Shown piece by piece: positions 33,952 through 42,892 of a stretch of 48,805 bases of DNA. The stretch's first letter is position 1. Each line of letters starts with the position of its first letter. Under the pieces are notes generated by a model that had not been told where the DNA came from, did no database searches, and saw only the letters and a program-made list of their open reading frames with translations. The stretch is from Allomuricauda sp. (GTDB lineage: Bacteria; Bacteroidota; Bacteroidia; Flavobacteriales; Flavobacteriaceae): NCBI GenBank assembly GCA_017795045.1, contig CP051244.1, positions 489,528 to 538,332 on the forward strand. The letters run 5' to 3'. The position numbers and the translations under genes were made by a program.

Positions 33952-34857
33952 ATGCAAAAGATTCTCATACCTACGGATTTTTCAGAAAACGCATGGAACG
34001 CCATAGTGTATGCCATGCAGTTGTTTCGCAACAAACCGTGCACATTTTATTTTTTGAATACCTATACCCCGGTGATTCCCAGCAGCCGATTTATGGCCAA
34101 AATGGTAGATGGTGTGCGCATTGAGGACGCCTTACGGGATTCCTCTGAAATGGGGTTGAAAAGAACCGTGGAGCGTATCCAAAAGAAATTCAACAATCCA
34201 AATCATGAGTTTGAGACCATCTCTTCATTCAATCTTTTAACGGAAGAAATCAAGGAGATTGTGGATGCGTTCAGCATCAATTTGGTGATTACAGGCACCA
34301 AGGGAGCTTCCGGCGTAGATGAGGTGTTCATGGGAAGTAATACGGTACGCATTATAAAGAGCGTTAAAAAATGTCCCGTGTTGGCCATTCCCAGAAATTT
34401 TGGGTTTGTGGCCCCCACTGAAATTGCATTTGCAACGGATTTCAATCGATTTTACACCACTTCGGAACTGGCACCTTTGGTGGATATGGCCAAAATGTTC
34501 AGGGCCACCATACGGATTGTACACGTACAGTACGGCATCAAGGCTTTGTCCGAATTACAGCAATTCAACCTAAACATGCTCCGCCGCTACCTTAAAGATG
34601 TGGAACATTACGTACATACGGTATCCGAGCTCAATTCTGTTTCACAGACCTTGGAAATCTTCTCCAAAGAGCTGGACATCCATTTGTTGGCCATGCTAAA
34701 TTACCAGCACAGCTATATGGAAAAAATGACCCGGGAACCTATCGTAAAAAGGACAGCTTTCCATACCCAAATCCCCTTGTTGGTCATTCCTGAATTGGGC
34801 ATGGAAGGAAGTTCCCCAAGAACCAAGGCCAAAGAGCACTCGGTACCTTCTTCCTAA
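33952..34857 (+). CDS. Tandem universal stress protein (3 of 3)
   Basis: A 301-residue protein with two UspA domains. Domain 1 (KILIPTDFSENAWNAIVYA, 3-21) has TGTKGASGVDEVFMGSNTVR near 112-131, a near-complete ATP loop. Domain 2 (from about 162, IAFATDFNRFYTTSEL) lacks a recognisable glycine loop and is probably degenerate. About 15 extra residues rich in Ser and Lys end the protein. It is monogenic with its own FNR-type promoter, next to the regulator gene. Confidence 0.88.
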   Translation: MQKILIPTDFSENAWNAIVYAMQLFRNKPCTFYFLNTYTPVIPSSRFMAKMVDGVRIEDALRDSSEMGLKRTVERIQKKFNNPNHEFETISSFNLLTEEIKEIVDAFSINLVITGTKGASGVDEVFMGSNTVRIIKSVKKCPVLAIPRNFGFVAPTEIAFATDFNRFYTTSELAPLVDMAKMFRATIRIVHVQYGIKALSELQQFNLNMLRRYLKDVEHYVHTVSELNSVSQTLEIFSKELDIHLLAMLNYQHSYMEKMTREPIVKRTAFHTQIPLLVIPELGMEGSSPRTKAKEHSVPSS

Positions 34858-34909
34858 ATTGCCTTCGCCTGCCTATATTTACCATTCGGTTTCCCTCTAA
34901 AGCAGTCGT

Positions 34910-35860
34910 ATGGACCAAAAGCAACTTCAGGAGTGCCATGAACGGATAAAACCTTTTATCCATAATACTCCCGTTCTCACTTCCCGACTTATTGATCAAA
35001 TGGTTGGGGCATCCGTTTTCTTCAAGTGTGAAAATTTTCAGCGAATGGGGGCCTTTAAGATGCGGGGTGCCGCCAATGCCATTATGCAACTTCCCAAAGC
35101 CCTGCAGCAAAAGGGTGTTGTGACGCATTCTTCGGGTAATTTTGCCCAAGCTTTGTCCTTAGCAGCTCAGAGTTTAGGGGTTAAAGCCTTTATTGTGATG
35201 CCAAAGAACGCTCCTCAGGTCAAGAAAAATGCCGTTAAAGGGTATGGCGGTATTGTGGTTGAGTGCGAATCCACCCTGGAAGCCCGGGAAAAGGAAGCCC
35301 AAAAAATAGAAGAAGAACAAGGGGCCACCTTTATACACCCTTCCAATGACGATGCTGTAATCTTGGGGCAGGGAACCGCCTGTAAGGAACTCTTGGAAGA
35401 ACATTCGGAGCTGGATTACGTATTTGCCCCTGTTGGTGGTGGTGGACTGATTGCCGGAACTGCTTTGGCCGCACATTATTTTGGAAATTCCTGTAAGGTG
35501 ATTGGCGGGGAACCCTTGGAAGCCGATGATGCCTATCGTTCGCTAAAAAGTGGGACCATTGAAACCAATATCAGCACCAATACCATTGCAGATGGATTGA
35601 GGACACATCTGGGAGATAGAAATTTTCCCATTGTCCAACGTTATGTGGACCACATCACAAGGGTAACCGAAGATGAAATTGTTGCTGCCATGCAGATACT
35701 TTGGGAGCGACTAAAAATTGTCTGTGAGCCCTCAAGTGCCGTGGCCTTTGCGGCCACACTCAAGGAAAAAGAGTTGTTAAAAGGCAAAAAAATCGGAATC
35801 ATCATCTCTGGCGGCAATGTGGATGTAAACCGCCTGCCTTTTTCCGGCATGAATTCCTAG
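34910..35860 (+). CDS. PLP-dependent serine/threonine ammonia-lyase or serine racemase
   Basis: A 316-residue fold-type II PLP enzyme. The Schiff-base Lys is in GAFKMRGA (about 48-55), SSGNFAQALS (about 84) binds the substrate carboxylate, and PVGGGGLIAG (about 174) is the phosphate loop. There is no C-terminal ACT regulatory domain, so this is the catabolic/racemase-like short form and not biosynthetic IlvA. Candidates are threonine dehydratase, serine racemase or hydroxyaspartate ammonia-lyase. It converges on the histidine kinase with a 2-bp gap. Confidence 0.9.
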   Translation: MDQKQLQECHERIKPFIHNTPVLTSRLIDQMVGASVFFKCENFQRMGAFKMRGAANAIMQLPKALQQKGVVTHSSGNFAQALSLAAQSLGVKAFIVMPKNAPQVKKNAVKGYGGIVVECESTLEAREKEAQKIEEEQGATFIHPSNDDAVILGQGTACKELLEEHSELDYVFAPVGGGGLIAGTALAAHYFGNSCKVIGGEPLEADDAYRSLKSGTIETNISTNTIADGLRTHLGDRNFPIVQRYVDHITRVTEDEIVAAMQILWERLKIVCEPSSAVAFAATLKEKELLKGKKIGIIISGGNVDVNRLPFSGMNS

Positions 35861-35862
35861 GC

Positions 35863-37314
35863 TTATTTTTTAAAGTGGATGGCAAAGGTGGTTCCCACGT
35901 CTTTCTGGCTCCGTACCTCAATTTTCCCTTCCATGGCCTCCACTTGGGTCTTTACCAAATACAGTCCCAACCCTTTTCCTTCGGTAACGCCGCTCAACCT
36001 ACCGTACAAATCAAAAATTTTCCTTTCACGCTCAGGGGTGAGTTCCATTCCAATACCATTGTCTGAAACCTGCAAAGTAATGGTATCATCTGTTTCCTTG
36101 GTATTGATTTCAATCACTGGGGAGACACCTTCCTTACCATAGTGGATGGCATTCAAGATTAGGTTGTACACAATATTGACCAAGTATCCCTTTAGCCCCA
36201 AAACCGTTCCAGCCTTGGAAAAATCTGTATGGATCATTGCTTTTGACTCGATTATCTCCTCGGCCAGAAGCCCATCCACGTCTTTCATAACATCAGTCAG
36301 TGCAATGTCCCTGAATTGTTCCTTTTCCGCATTCTTCAAGGAAAGGGAAAGGCTAAGGTCTTTTATGGTCTGGTCCAAAGCCTCGGTGGTCTGCTCTATT
36401 TTACGTACAATATCATCGTTCATTTCATCCTTGCCCCAATCGTAGATTTTGGACAGCATCAACAGGTTGGATATGGGCCCCCGGAGATTGTGGGAAATGA
36501 TCCTGATAAAATTCTGCAACTCATTGTTCTGTTGCACAATTTGTTGGTTGGCCAATATATCCTTTGTCACATCACGGGTAATTCCCGCCATCCCTGTTGG
36601 ATTGCCATTGGCATCATAAAAGGCTCGCCCTTTGTGCTGTACGTACCTAATCTCCCCATCGCCCACAATGATTCTATTGGTTGAGTCATGTGGCAGTTTT
36701 TCATTGATGCACCGATGTACATCTTCATTGAAGGCTTCGCGGTCTTCCGGATGGATCAATTCCACCAAGGCCGCATAGGTAGCTTCGAACTTTCCGGGCA
36801 CTTGACCATGGATACTAAAAATTTGGTCGGACCATGTGATTTCGTCCTTGATCATGTCCCAACTCCAGTGACCTACATTTCCAATGGCCTGGGTCTCTTT
36901 GTATTTTCGTTCGCTTTCCTTTAGCCTCAGAATATTCTCGACCTCATGGGATAGACATTTTTGCCATATACAACATCCGGTAACCTCCCCAGATGTATCC
37001 ATATAAGGTTGAAAGAAAAATTCAATGACCTCTGCATCTTCATTTACCCCAACAGATTGTCTTGCCGAAGTGGCATATCTGTCCAAAGCCCTCTCACAGC
37101 CCTTTTCACAAGTCCTGAAAAAAATGCTCTTTTTATAATAGGCCCTTAAATTGATACCTACATGGGGGTCCTCCTGAAATTCCTTTTTGAATCTTTCCTT
37201 GAACGCTTTGTTGAAAGCCGTTAATAGGAAGTTCTTATCCATGGCCCAAATAGCATCATTCTTTGCTTTTAAGGCTTCCTTATCATTATTAATCCTAACC
37301 TGCTTTTCTTTCAA
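35863..37314 (-). CDS. Soluble PAS-domain sensor histidine kinase
   Basis: A kinase of up to 483 residues with no membrane span. An N-terminal PAS-like domain (about 18-120) contains several Cys (CEKGCERA, GCCIWQKC). A second PAS/PAC follows (about 140-260), then the dimerisation H-box FIRIISHNLRGPISN (phospho-His) and an ATPase domain with LILNAIHYG, DNGIGM and GKGLGLYLVK. The frame opens just after a stop, and the only upstream start is TTG at 37314. The first ATG (37242) would cut into PAS-1. It follows the response regulator by 65 bp. Confidence 0.85.
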   Translation of the reverse strand: MKEKQVRINNDKEALKAKNDAIWAMDKNFLLTAFNKAFKERFKKEFQEDPHVGINLRAYYKKSIFFRTCEKGCERALDRYATSARQSVGVNEDAEVIEFFFQPYMDTSGEVTGCCIWQKCLSHEVENILRLKESERKYKETQAIGNVGHWSWDMIKDEITWSDQIFSIHGQVPGKFEATYAALVELIHPEDREAFNEDVHRCINEKLPHDSTNRIIVGDGEIRYVQHKGRAFYDANGNPTGMAGITRDVTKDILANQQIVQQNNELQNFIRIISHNLRGPISNLLMLSKIYDWGKDEMNDDIVRKIEQTTEALDQTIKDLSLSLSLKNAEKEQFRDIALTDVMKDVDGLLAEEIIESKAMIHTDFSKAGTVLGLKGYLVNIVYNLILNAIHYGKEGVSPVIEINTKETDDTITLQVSDNGIGMELTPERERKIFDLYGRLSGVTEGKGLGLYLVKTQVEAMEGKIEVRSQKDVGTTFAIHFKK

Positions 37315-37379
37315 GGCTGCGTATTTTCACAGAGGGAACTGTGTCATTGGGCATTTCGGGTCATATTTTGCCGAACCGT

Positions 37380-37772
37380 TCAGGCATTGAACGAACCCTG
37401 TAGATATTCCTCCAAATGCTCAATGCGCAAGGGCTTGGTAATAAATTCCTTTACGTATTTTTTATACTTATCGGCTTCTTCACGATCGGCATCGGATTCT
37501 GAAGAGGTAACCAAGAGCACCTCATTGGTATCCGGAAAGCTTTCCAGATCCATAAATTCCAAAAACTCAAAGCCGCTCATTTCTGGCATATTAATATCGA
37601 GGAGAATCAATGTTTTGATATTTGGGTTTTCCCTGTACCGAAGATCATCGAGAGCCAATTCTGGATTGGTAAAACTTTTGATCCTATCTTCCAATCCCAG
37701 TTTTCTAAAATGGATTGTATTCACGGTGTTCACTAGGTCTTCATCATCGACCAAATAAATTTCCTTGTACAT
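37380..37772 (-). CDS. Single-domain response regulator (CheY-like)
   Basis: A 130-residue receiver domain without an output domain. The acidic pocket is VDDED (about 8-12), the phosphorylated Asp is in LLDINMPEMSG (about 58-59), the switch Thr/Ser is in VTSSESDADREEA, and the conserved Lys is in ITKPL (about 113-114). It is upstream of the PAS kinase on the same strand and probably its partner. No TAnnTTTG box is evident just upstream. Confidence 0.92.
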   Translation of the reverse strand: MYKEIYLVDDEDLVNTVNTIHFRKLGLEDRIKSFTNPELALDDLRYRENPNIKTLILLDINMPEMSGFEFLEFMDLESFPDTNEVLLVTSSESDADREEADKYKKYVKEFITKPLRIEHLEEYLQGSFNA

Positions 37773-38179
37773 GATTTGGTAGTAATAACAGTTAGTTTGG
37801 TTTTTTGGTAATTCATGTTAAATATCGTAAAAAAACGATAGCTCACGACTATGAGAACATTTTTTGAAGGGAATTATTGTCGATATGATGTAAGAAAAAC
37901 AATGATACGAAATTGACAAATATCAATTTTCATAAGAAAACGTCCCCTTTCCTTTTTCTTTTTAAACCTTTTATCACCTCACATCCAATAACTAAGGTAA
38001 AAATCGTATCAACCTAAAGATACAAAACCACATTGATATGCAATGCCTACCCATGCATTTCCTGTAAGAATTTTTTCTTCATCTTTTTGCAACATCAATA
38101 CCCAAACAGACCTTCTCCTTTACTTTTTAATGGAACTTTTATCTGTTTCGTCCGAAGGGAATCAATGACTTGAATAACA
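37773..38179. other. 407-bp intergenic region with two dyads
   Basis: AT-rich and without a credible gene. It holds TATCGT-N6-ACGATA (37823-37840), about 50 bp from the response-regulator start, and an FNR-like dyad (37914-37925). The right half (37940-38170) has pyrimidine-rich runs on the plus strand; no RNA gene or terminator could be defined. Confidence 0.5.
37914..37925. promoter_or_regulatory. FNR-like dyad without the standard -7 box
   Basis: TGACAAATATCA, extended to TTGACAAATATCAA, matches the dyads of the low-oxygen island. On neither strand is a -7 box found 29.5 bp away. A poor box TATCATTG lies at 37900-37907 (minus), which would put the dyad over the core promoter, a repressing position. 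It may also be chance. Confidence 0.45.
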
Positions 38180-40123
38180 TCATTTCCATTCCATACGCTG
38201 TAGTCTAATCGCATTTAGAATGGCCAGTAAGGCCACACCCACATCAGCAAAGACAGCTTCCCACATGGTGGCAAGTCCACCGGCACCCAAAATAAGGACC
38301 AATGCCTTCACACCAAATGCCAATGCAATGTTCTGCCAAACGATCTTGCGGGTGGATCGTCCAATTTTTATGGCCTTGGCTATCTTGCCGGGCTGATCGG
38401 TCTGGATGACCACATCGGCGGTTTCAATGGCTACATCACTGCCCAGACCGCCCATGGCCATCCCCACATCACTTGCAGCAAGCACGGGAGCATCATTGAT
38501 GCCATCGCCCACAAAGGCCACCTTGGCATCTGGGTCTTTCTTGAGCTGTTCCACCTCTTTGAGTTTATCTTCGGGAAGCAATCCTCCCTTGGCCCAATCC
38601 AGTTGGAGTTCCTTGGCCAGTTTTTGGGTGATGGAATCCTTATCCCCGGAAAGCATCCCAATCTTTGGGACACCTGCCTTCCGTAGTTGTTGAGTGGCCT
38701 CATGGGCATCCTGCTTCAGCTCATCGGCAATAATGACATATCCGGCAAAACTTCCATCAATGGCCACTAAAACCATAGACTCTACTATTTCTTCCAGTTC
38801 TTGGGGTACTTCAATATGGTTTGAAACCATCAAAGTCTTGTTTCCCGCCCATACGGAATCTCCATTCACCAAACCTTTCAAGCCCTTTCCTGCAATTTCT
38901 GCAACTTCGGTGGCAGTGTATGCTTCACCTTTATGCTTATATTCCATGATAGCTTTAGCAATGGGGTGGGTGGATTGCCTCTCCATGGCCATAAGGTATT
39001 TCATAAAATCATTTTCCTGCATTGGAGCATAGACCACCACCTCTTTTATTTTGAACACGCCTTTGGTCACGGTTCCGGTTTTATCCATCACCACGGTATT
39101 TACATTTGTTATCGCATCCAAGAAAGAAGCCCCTTTAAAAAGAATACCATTACGCGACGCAGCACCCAATCCGCCAAAATATCCCAAAGGGATGGATATG
39201 ACCAATGCACAGGGACAGGACACCACCAGAAATATCAGAGCTCTGTACAACCAATCCCCAAACACATATTCGCCCACAAAAAAGTACGGCAGAAACGTAA
39301 GTCCAATGGCCAGAAAAACCACAATGGGGGTGTAGATCCGGGCAAACTTTCTGATGAAAAGTTCTGTTTTTGATTTTCGTGCCGTGGCATGTTGCACCAT
39401 TTCCAAAATCCGTGCTATGGAGCTATCCTTGAACACTTTGGTTGCCCGAACTTCTATCACACCATCCAAATTAATGCTTCCGGCATACACCTCTTCATCC
39501 TTTTGAAGCGCCTGGGGTTTGCTTTCACCGGTTATGGCCGCGGTATTCAAAGATGCCTTGGAAGATAGCAACACGCCATCCAAGGGCACTTTCTCCCCAA
39601 CACGTACTTGAATGCGCTCCCCGATCTGCACCATTTCCGGGTTTACCGCAATAAAATTCCCATCCCGAAACACCAAGGCTTCATTGGGGCGCACATCCAA
39701 CAAGGCCTTTATATTTCCCTTGGCACGTTTTACAGCGGCTTCCTGAAACAATTCCCCTACAGCATAGAACACCATGACCGCAACACCCTCTGGATATTCC
39801 CCAATGGCAAATGCCCCCAGCGTGGCTATGGACATCAGGAAAAACTCCGTGAAGAAGTTCCCTCTTTTGATACTGTTCCATCCTTGTTTTACTACCGGAA
39901 ATCCTACGGGCAAATAGGCGATTACATACCAGACTATCCTCATCCATCCCTTAAAAAATGGAAAACTGTCAAAATAATCCGCGGTTATACCCAATAGGAG
40001 CATTACAAAACTGAAAAGTGCGGGCAGGTAGGTCCTAAAATCTGAGGTCTCCCCGGAACAACAGTGATCGTGATTATGGTCGTGGTCTAAATTTTGCGGT
40101 TGAATTTTTTTCTTTTGTGCCAT
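38180..40123 (-). CDS. Heavy-metal P1B-type ATPase (Zn/Cd/Co-exporting type)
   Basis: A 647-residue metal-efflux ATPase. The N-terminus has a short His/Cys stretch (HDHNHDHCCS, about 13-22) in place of an HMA domain. Core motifs in order: ITGESKP, SCPCALVIS (metal site), MDKTGTVTKG (phosphorylated Asp), HP of the nucleotide domain in STHPIA, and VGDGINDAPVL. The late membrane region GVALLAILNAIRLQ fits Zn/Cd pumps better than Cu pumps. It lies 43 bp after a Fur-family gene with an operator-like dyad between them. Confidence 0.92.
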   Translation of the reverse strand: MAQKKKIQPQNLDHDHNHDHCCSGETSDFRTYLPALFSFVMLLLGITADYFDSFPFFKGWMRIVWYVIAYLPVGFPVVKQGWNSIKRGNFFTEFFLMSIATLGAFAIGEYPEGVAVMVFYAVGELFQEAAVKRAKGNIKALLDVRPNEALVFRDGNFIAVNPEMVQIGERIQVRVGEKVPLDGVLLSSKASLNTAAITGESKPQALQKDEEVYAGSINLDGVIEVRATKVFKDSSIARILEMVQHATARKSKTELFIRKFARIYTPIVVFLAIGLTFLPYFFVGEYVFGDWLYRALIFLVVSCPCALVISIPLGYFGGLGAASRNGILFKGASFLDAITNVNTVVMDKTGTVTKGVFKIKEVVVYAPMQENDFMKYLMAMERQSTHPIAKAIMEYKHKGEAYTATEVAEIAGKGLKGLVNGDSVWAGNKTLMVSNHIEVPQELEEIVESMVLVAIDGSFAGYVIIADELKQDAHEATQQLRKAGVPKIGMLSGDKDSITQKLAKELQLDWAKGGLLPEDKLKEVEQLKKDPDAKVAFVGDGINDAPVLAASDVGMAMGGLGSDVAIETADVVIQTDQPGKIAKAIKIGRSTRKIVWQNIALAFGVKALVLILGAGGLATMWEAVFADVGVALLAILNAIRLQRMEWK

Positions 40124-40149
40124 ATGGGTGCAAGTTCACCAAAATAGCC

Positions 40150-40166
40150 ATGCAACGGAAGTGCAT
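40150..40166. promoter_or_regulatory. 17-bp dyad upstream of the metal ATPase
   Basis: ATGCA (40150-40154) and TGCAT (40162-40166) flank a 7-bp spacer, 27 bp upstream of the ATPase ATG. A near -7 box TATTTTGG (40139-40146) puts the dyad at about -25 of the predicted start site, where a repressor would block polymerase. The neighbouring Fur-family protein is the obvious candidate. Confidence 0.45.
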
Positions 40167-40583
40167 TTATTTTTCGCTGCATTTATCGCACAGACCTTTG
40201 AGCACCACATTGGCGTCCTCGGCCACAAAGCCTTCGGGAAGATTGATATGCGGTATCTTATGCTCTGTTAAGCAAACCGTCTCATTACAACGGGCGCAAT
40301 GAAAGTGTAGATGAAGGTCCTGCTCCAATTCACAATTGCAGCCAGGTTCGCAAAGCGCGTATTTTTTGGTGCCCGTACCATCATCTATTTGGTGCACCAC
40401 GCCCTTCTCCTCAAAAACCTTCAAGGTGCGGTATAAAGTGGTGCGATCTGCCTTATCAAAGGCATTTTCCACATGCGTCAATGAAACTGCTGCATCCTGG
40501 CCCATAAAGTATTGGTAGACCAACATCCGCATGGCCGTGGGGCGGACCAGTTTGTTTTCCAATATGTTTTCTATTTCTTCCAT
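40167..40583 (-). CDS. Fur/Zur-family metalloregulator
   Basis: A 138-residue regulator with an N-terminal winged helix (RPTAMRMLVYQYF...RTTLYRTLKVFEEKGVVHQI) and a C-terminal dimer domain carrying a structural zinc site, CARC and CDKC. A His-rich regulatory metal site is HLHFHC (about 90-95). The extra Cys in CEPGCNCE is unusual. I use the ATG at 40583; a GTG three codons upstream would precede the predicted start site. Likely controls the adjacent efflux ATPase; Zn is the best guess. Confidence 0.88.
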   Translation of the reverse strand: MEEIENILENKLVRPTAMRMLVYQYFMGQDAAVSLTHVENAFDKADRTTLYRTLKVFEEKGVVHQIDDGTGTKKYALCEPGCNCELEQDLHLHFHCARCNETVCLTEHKIPHINLPEGFVAEDANVVLKGLCDKCSEK

Positions 40584-40593
40584 GGCAGACACC

Positions 40594-40627
40594 CAAAATT
40601 AACCATTTTCGGGGAGTGGTCTTTCAA
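40594..40627 (-). promoter_or_regulatory. Predicted promoter of the Fur-family gene
   Basis: On the minus strand TTG (40625-40627), a 23-bp gap and a perfect TAATTTTG (40594-40601). The start site should be at about 40590, giving a very short leader before the ATG at 40583. Confidence 0.5.
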
Positions 40628-40700
40628 GTTATGCTCGGAAATTCAGGGAATAAAAAAAGACCTAGACAATGTTTTCCATCGAATAGGCCTTAGCTTTCAG

Positions 40701-40782
40701 TGCGGGTGAAGGGAGTCGAACCCCCACGCCTTGCGGCACTAGATCCTAAGTCTAGCGTGTCTACCAATTCCACCACACCCGC
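40701..40782 (-). tRNA. tRNA-Leu (TAG)
   Basis: The minus strand folds as a class II tRNA. The GCGGGTG/CACCCGC acceptor stem pairs fully, the D-arm is GGTGGAATTGG-like, and the anticodon loop CTTAGGA (anticodon TAG, leucine) sits on a CTAGA/TCTAG stem. A variable arm GCCGCAAGGC and T-loop TTCGACTCC follow. CCA is not encoded. Confidence 0.96.
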
Positions 40783-40880
40783 GAAATTGGAGTGCAAATA
40801 TAGCTCAATTTTCCGATTTGCAAATGGACTACATGCAAAAACTTGTTTTTTGTACTTTTAGGGCACTTTTTAAATAAACT

Positions 40881-42269
40881 ATGGAACAAATCAATACCTA
40901 CATCAATACCCACAAAGACCGATTCATCAATGAGCTCAACGACCTGCTACGGCTTCCCTCCATTAGTGCCGACCCAGCTTATGCAGAGGACGTTTTGGCC
41001 ACGGCAAAGGCTGTCGAGGAATCGCTCTTGGCCGCGGGTTGTGAAAACACCGAAATCTGCGAGACCAAAGGCTATCCTGTTGTTTATGGTGAAAAAATTA
41101 TAGACCCAAACCTACCAACGGTATTGGTGTATGGGCACTACGATGTACAACCACCGGACCCCATGGACCTGTGGGACTCCCCTCCGTTTGAGCCTGTGAT
41201 CAAACCTACCAAACTGCACCCTGATGGTGCCATTTTTGCCCGTGGGGCCTGTGATGACAAGGGACAGTTTTTTATGCACGTGAAAGCTGTGGAGTTCATG
41301 ATCAAAAACAACCAATTGCCCTGCAATGTCAAGTTTATGATCGAAGGTGAGGAAGAAGTGGGCAGCGATAGTTTGGGCGATTTCCTAAAGGAAAACCGCG
41401 AAAAATTAAAGAACGACATTATTCTTATTTCCGATACCGGAATGATTGCCAACGATGTCCCATCCATCACCACGGGACTTCGGGGACTTAGCTATGTGGA
41501 AGTGGAAGTGACCGGGGCCAACCGCGACCTGCATTCGGGAATTTACGGAGGCGCGGCACCTAATCCCATCAATGTGCTGGCCAAAATGATCGCCACCTTA
41601 CACGATGAGAACAACCACATCACCATTCCCGGTTTCTATGATAAGGTTGAAGTCATTTCCGATGAGGAACGGGCCGAGATGGCCAAAGCCCCTTTTGATC
41701 TTGAGGAATACAAAAAAGCCTTGAATATTGGCGATGTGCATGGCGAAAAAGGCTATACCACCACGGAACGTTTTGGCATTCGCCCTACACTGGATGTCAA
41801 TGGCATTTGGGGTGGCTATACGGGCGAGGGAGCCAAAACCGTAATTGCCAGCAAGGCATACGCCAAGATTTCCATGCGCTTGGTCCCTGACCAGGATTGG
41901 CATGAAATTACGGAGCTCTTCACCAAATATTTTGAATCCATTGCCCCAAAAAGTGTCAAGGTAAAGGTAAAACCACACCACGGCGGTCAAGCTTATGTGA
42001 CCCCCATAGACAGCATAGGATACCAAGCCGCCGCCAAGGCCATGGAAACCACTTTTGGAAAAACCCCTGTACCCCAACGTACCGGTGGAAGTATTCCCAT
42101 TGTGGCACTTTTTGAAAAAGTATTGGAAAGCAAGACCATTTTGCTGGGGTTTGGGTTGGACAGTGATGCCATACACTCCCCCAACGAACATTTTGGTGTT
42201 TGGAATTTTCTAAAGGGAATTGAGACCATCCCTTACTTTTATAAGTACTTTACGGAAATGAACGCTTAG
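40881..42269 (+). CDS. M20-family dipeptidase (CNDP-like)
   Basis: A 462-residue zinc peptidase expected to release amino acids from dipeptides. YGHYDVQPPDP (about 87-97) gives the first zinc His and its Asp; GACDDKGQF carries the bridging Asp; MIEGEEEVGSD carries the catalytic and metal Glu; DSDAIHSPNEHFG near the end has the last zinc His. The lid domain is of the CNDP type. No signal peptide. Its TAG overlaps the stop of the convergent PhnA-like gene. Confidence 0.95.
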   Translation: MEQINTYINTHKDRFINELNDLLRLPSISADPAYAEDVLATAKAVEESLLAAGCENTEICETKGYPVVYGEKIIDPNLPTVLVYGHYDVQPPDPMDLWDSPPFEPVIKPTKLHPDGAIFARGACDDKGQFFMHVKAVEFMIKNNQLPCNVKFMIEGEEEVGSDSLGDFLKENREKLKNDIILISDTGMIANDVPSITTGLRGLSYVEVEVTGANRDLHSGIYGGAAPNPINVLAKMIATLHDENNHITIPGFYDKVEVISDEERAEMAKAPFDLEEYKKALNIGDVHGEKGYTTTERFGIRPTLDVNGIWGGYTGEGAKTVIASKAYAKISMRLVPDQDWHEITELFTKYFESIAPKSVKVKVKPHHGGQAYVTPIDSIGYQAAAKAMETTFGKTPVPQRTGGSIPIVALFEKVLESKTILLGFGLDSDAIHSPNEHFGVWNFLKGIETIPYFYKYFTEMNA

Positions 42270-42844
42270 AGCTTCTTTACGTATTTGGTGATGATCACTA
42301 TGTGCTGACCATCCACTTTACCTTCAATATATTCGGCATTATCGCGATCCAGGGAAATCCGTCTAACGGCGGTTCCCTGTTTGGCGACCATGCTGGAGCC
42401 TTTTACTTTCAGGTCCTTGACCAACACTACACTGTCCCCGTTTTCCAGAATAACCCCGTTCACATCCCTGTGGATGACCTGTTCACTCTCTTCCTCACCT
42501 TCGCCGGTAGCCTTGGCCCATTCCAGAACCTCATCTTCCAGATACATCATATCCAAAAGGTCTTGGGGCCATCCTTCGGATTTTAATCGATTCAACATGC
42601 GCCATACCACCACCTTTACGGCATCATGCTCACTCCACATACTGTCGTTCAGACAGCGCCAATGGTTGGCATCTGTGGTTTCCGGGTTTTCTATTTGGTT
42701 TTTGCACGTGGCACTTATCAAAATACTGCCATCCAATCCTCCAGTGGATACGGGCGGAACTTCATAAATAACCAAGTCGTCGGTAGCACCACTCAGTTCG
42801 CACACATCTCCACTTCTTTGTTGCAAATCCTCAAAAAGACCCAT
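42266..42844 (-). CDS. PhnA-domain protein
   Basis: A 192-residue protein. The last ~65 residues (VIHRDVNGVILENGDSVVLVKDLKVKGSS and GTAVRRISL) are the PhnA C-terminal domain, an SH3-like fold. The N-terminus has CELSGA and isolated Cys in place of the zinc ribbon of E. coli PhnA. Despite the name, PhnA is not part of C-P lyase, and its role is not settled. It has a good TTG/TAnnTTTG promoter and shares stop bases with the convergent dipeptidase. Confidence 0.87.
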   Translation of the reverse strand: MGLFEDLQQRSGDVCELSGATDDLVIYEVPPVSTGGLDGSILISATCKNQIENPETTDANHWRCLNDSMWSEHDAVKVVVWRMLNRLKSEGWPQDLLDMMYLEDEVLEWAKATGEGEEESEQVIHRDVNGVILENGDSVVLVKDLKVKGSSMVAKQGTAVRRISLDRDNAEYIEGKVDGQHIVIITKYVKKL

Positions 42845-42864
42845 TTTATTTTGTTTAAGATGCG

Positions 42865-42892
42865 CAAACTTAGGTTTTTAAAATGACCCCAA
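42865..42892 (-). promoter_or_regulatory. Predicted promoter of the PhnA-like gene
   Basis: On the minus strand TTG (42890-42892), a 17-bp gap and a perfect -7 box TAAGTTTG (42865-42872). The predicted leader is about 17 nt. Confidence 0.6.

Noticed and set aside
42284..42300. TGATGATCAC-like sequence as another FNR-type dyad.
   Set aside because: It is inside the PhnA-like coding region, has poor half-sites and no -7 box at the standard distance.
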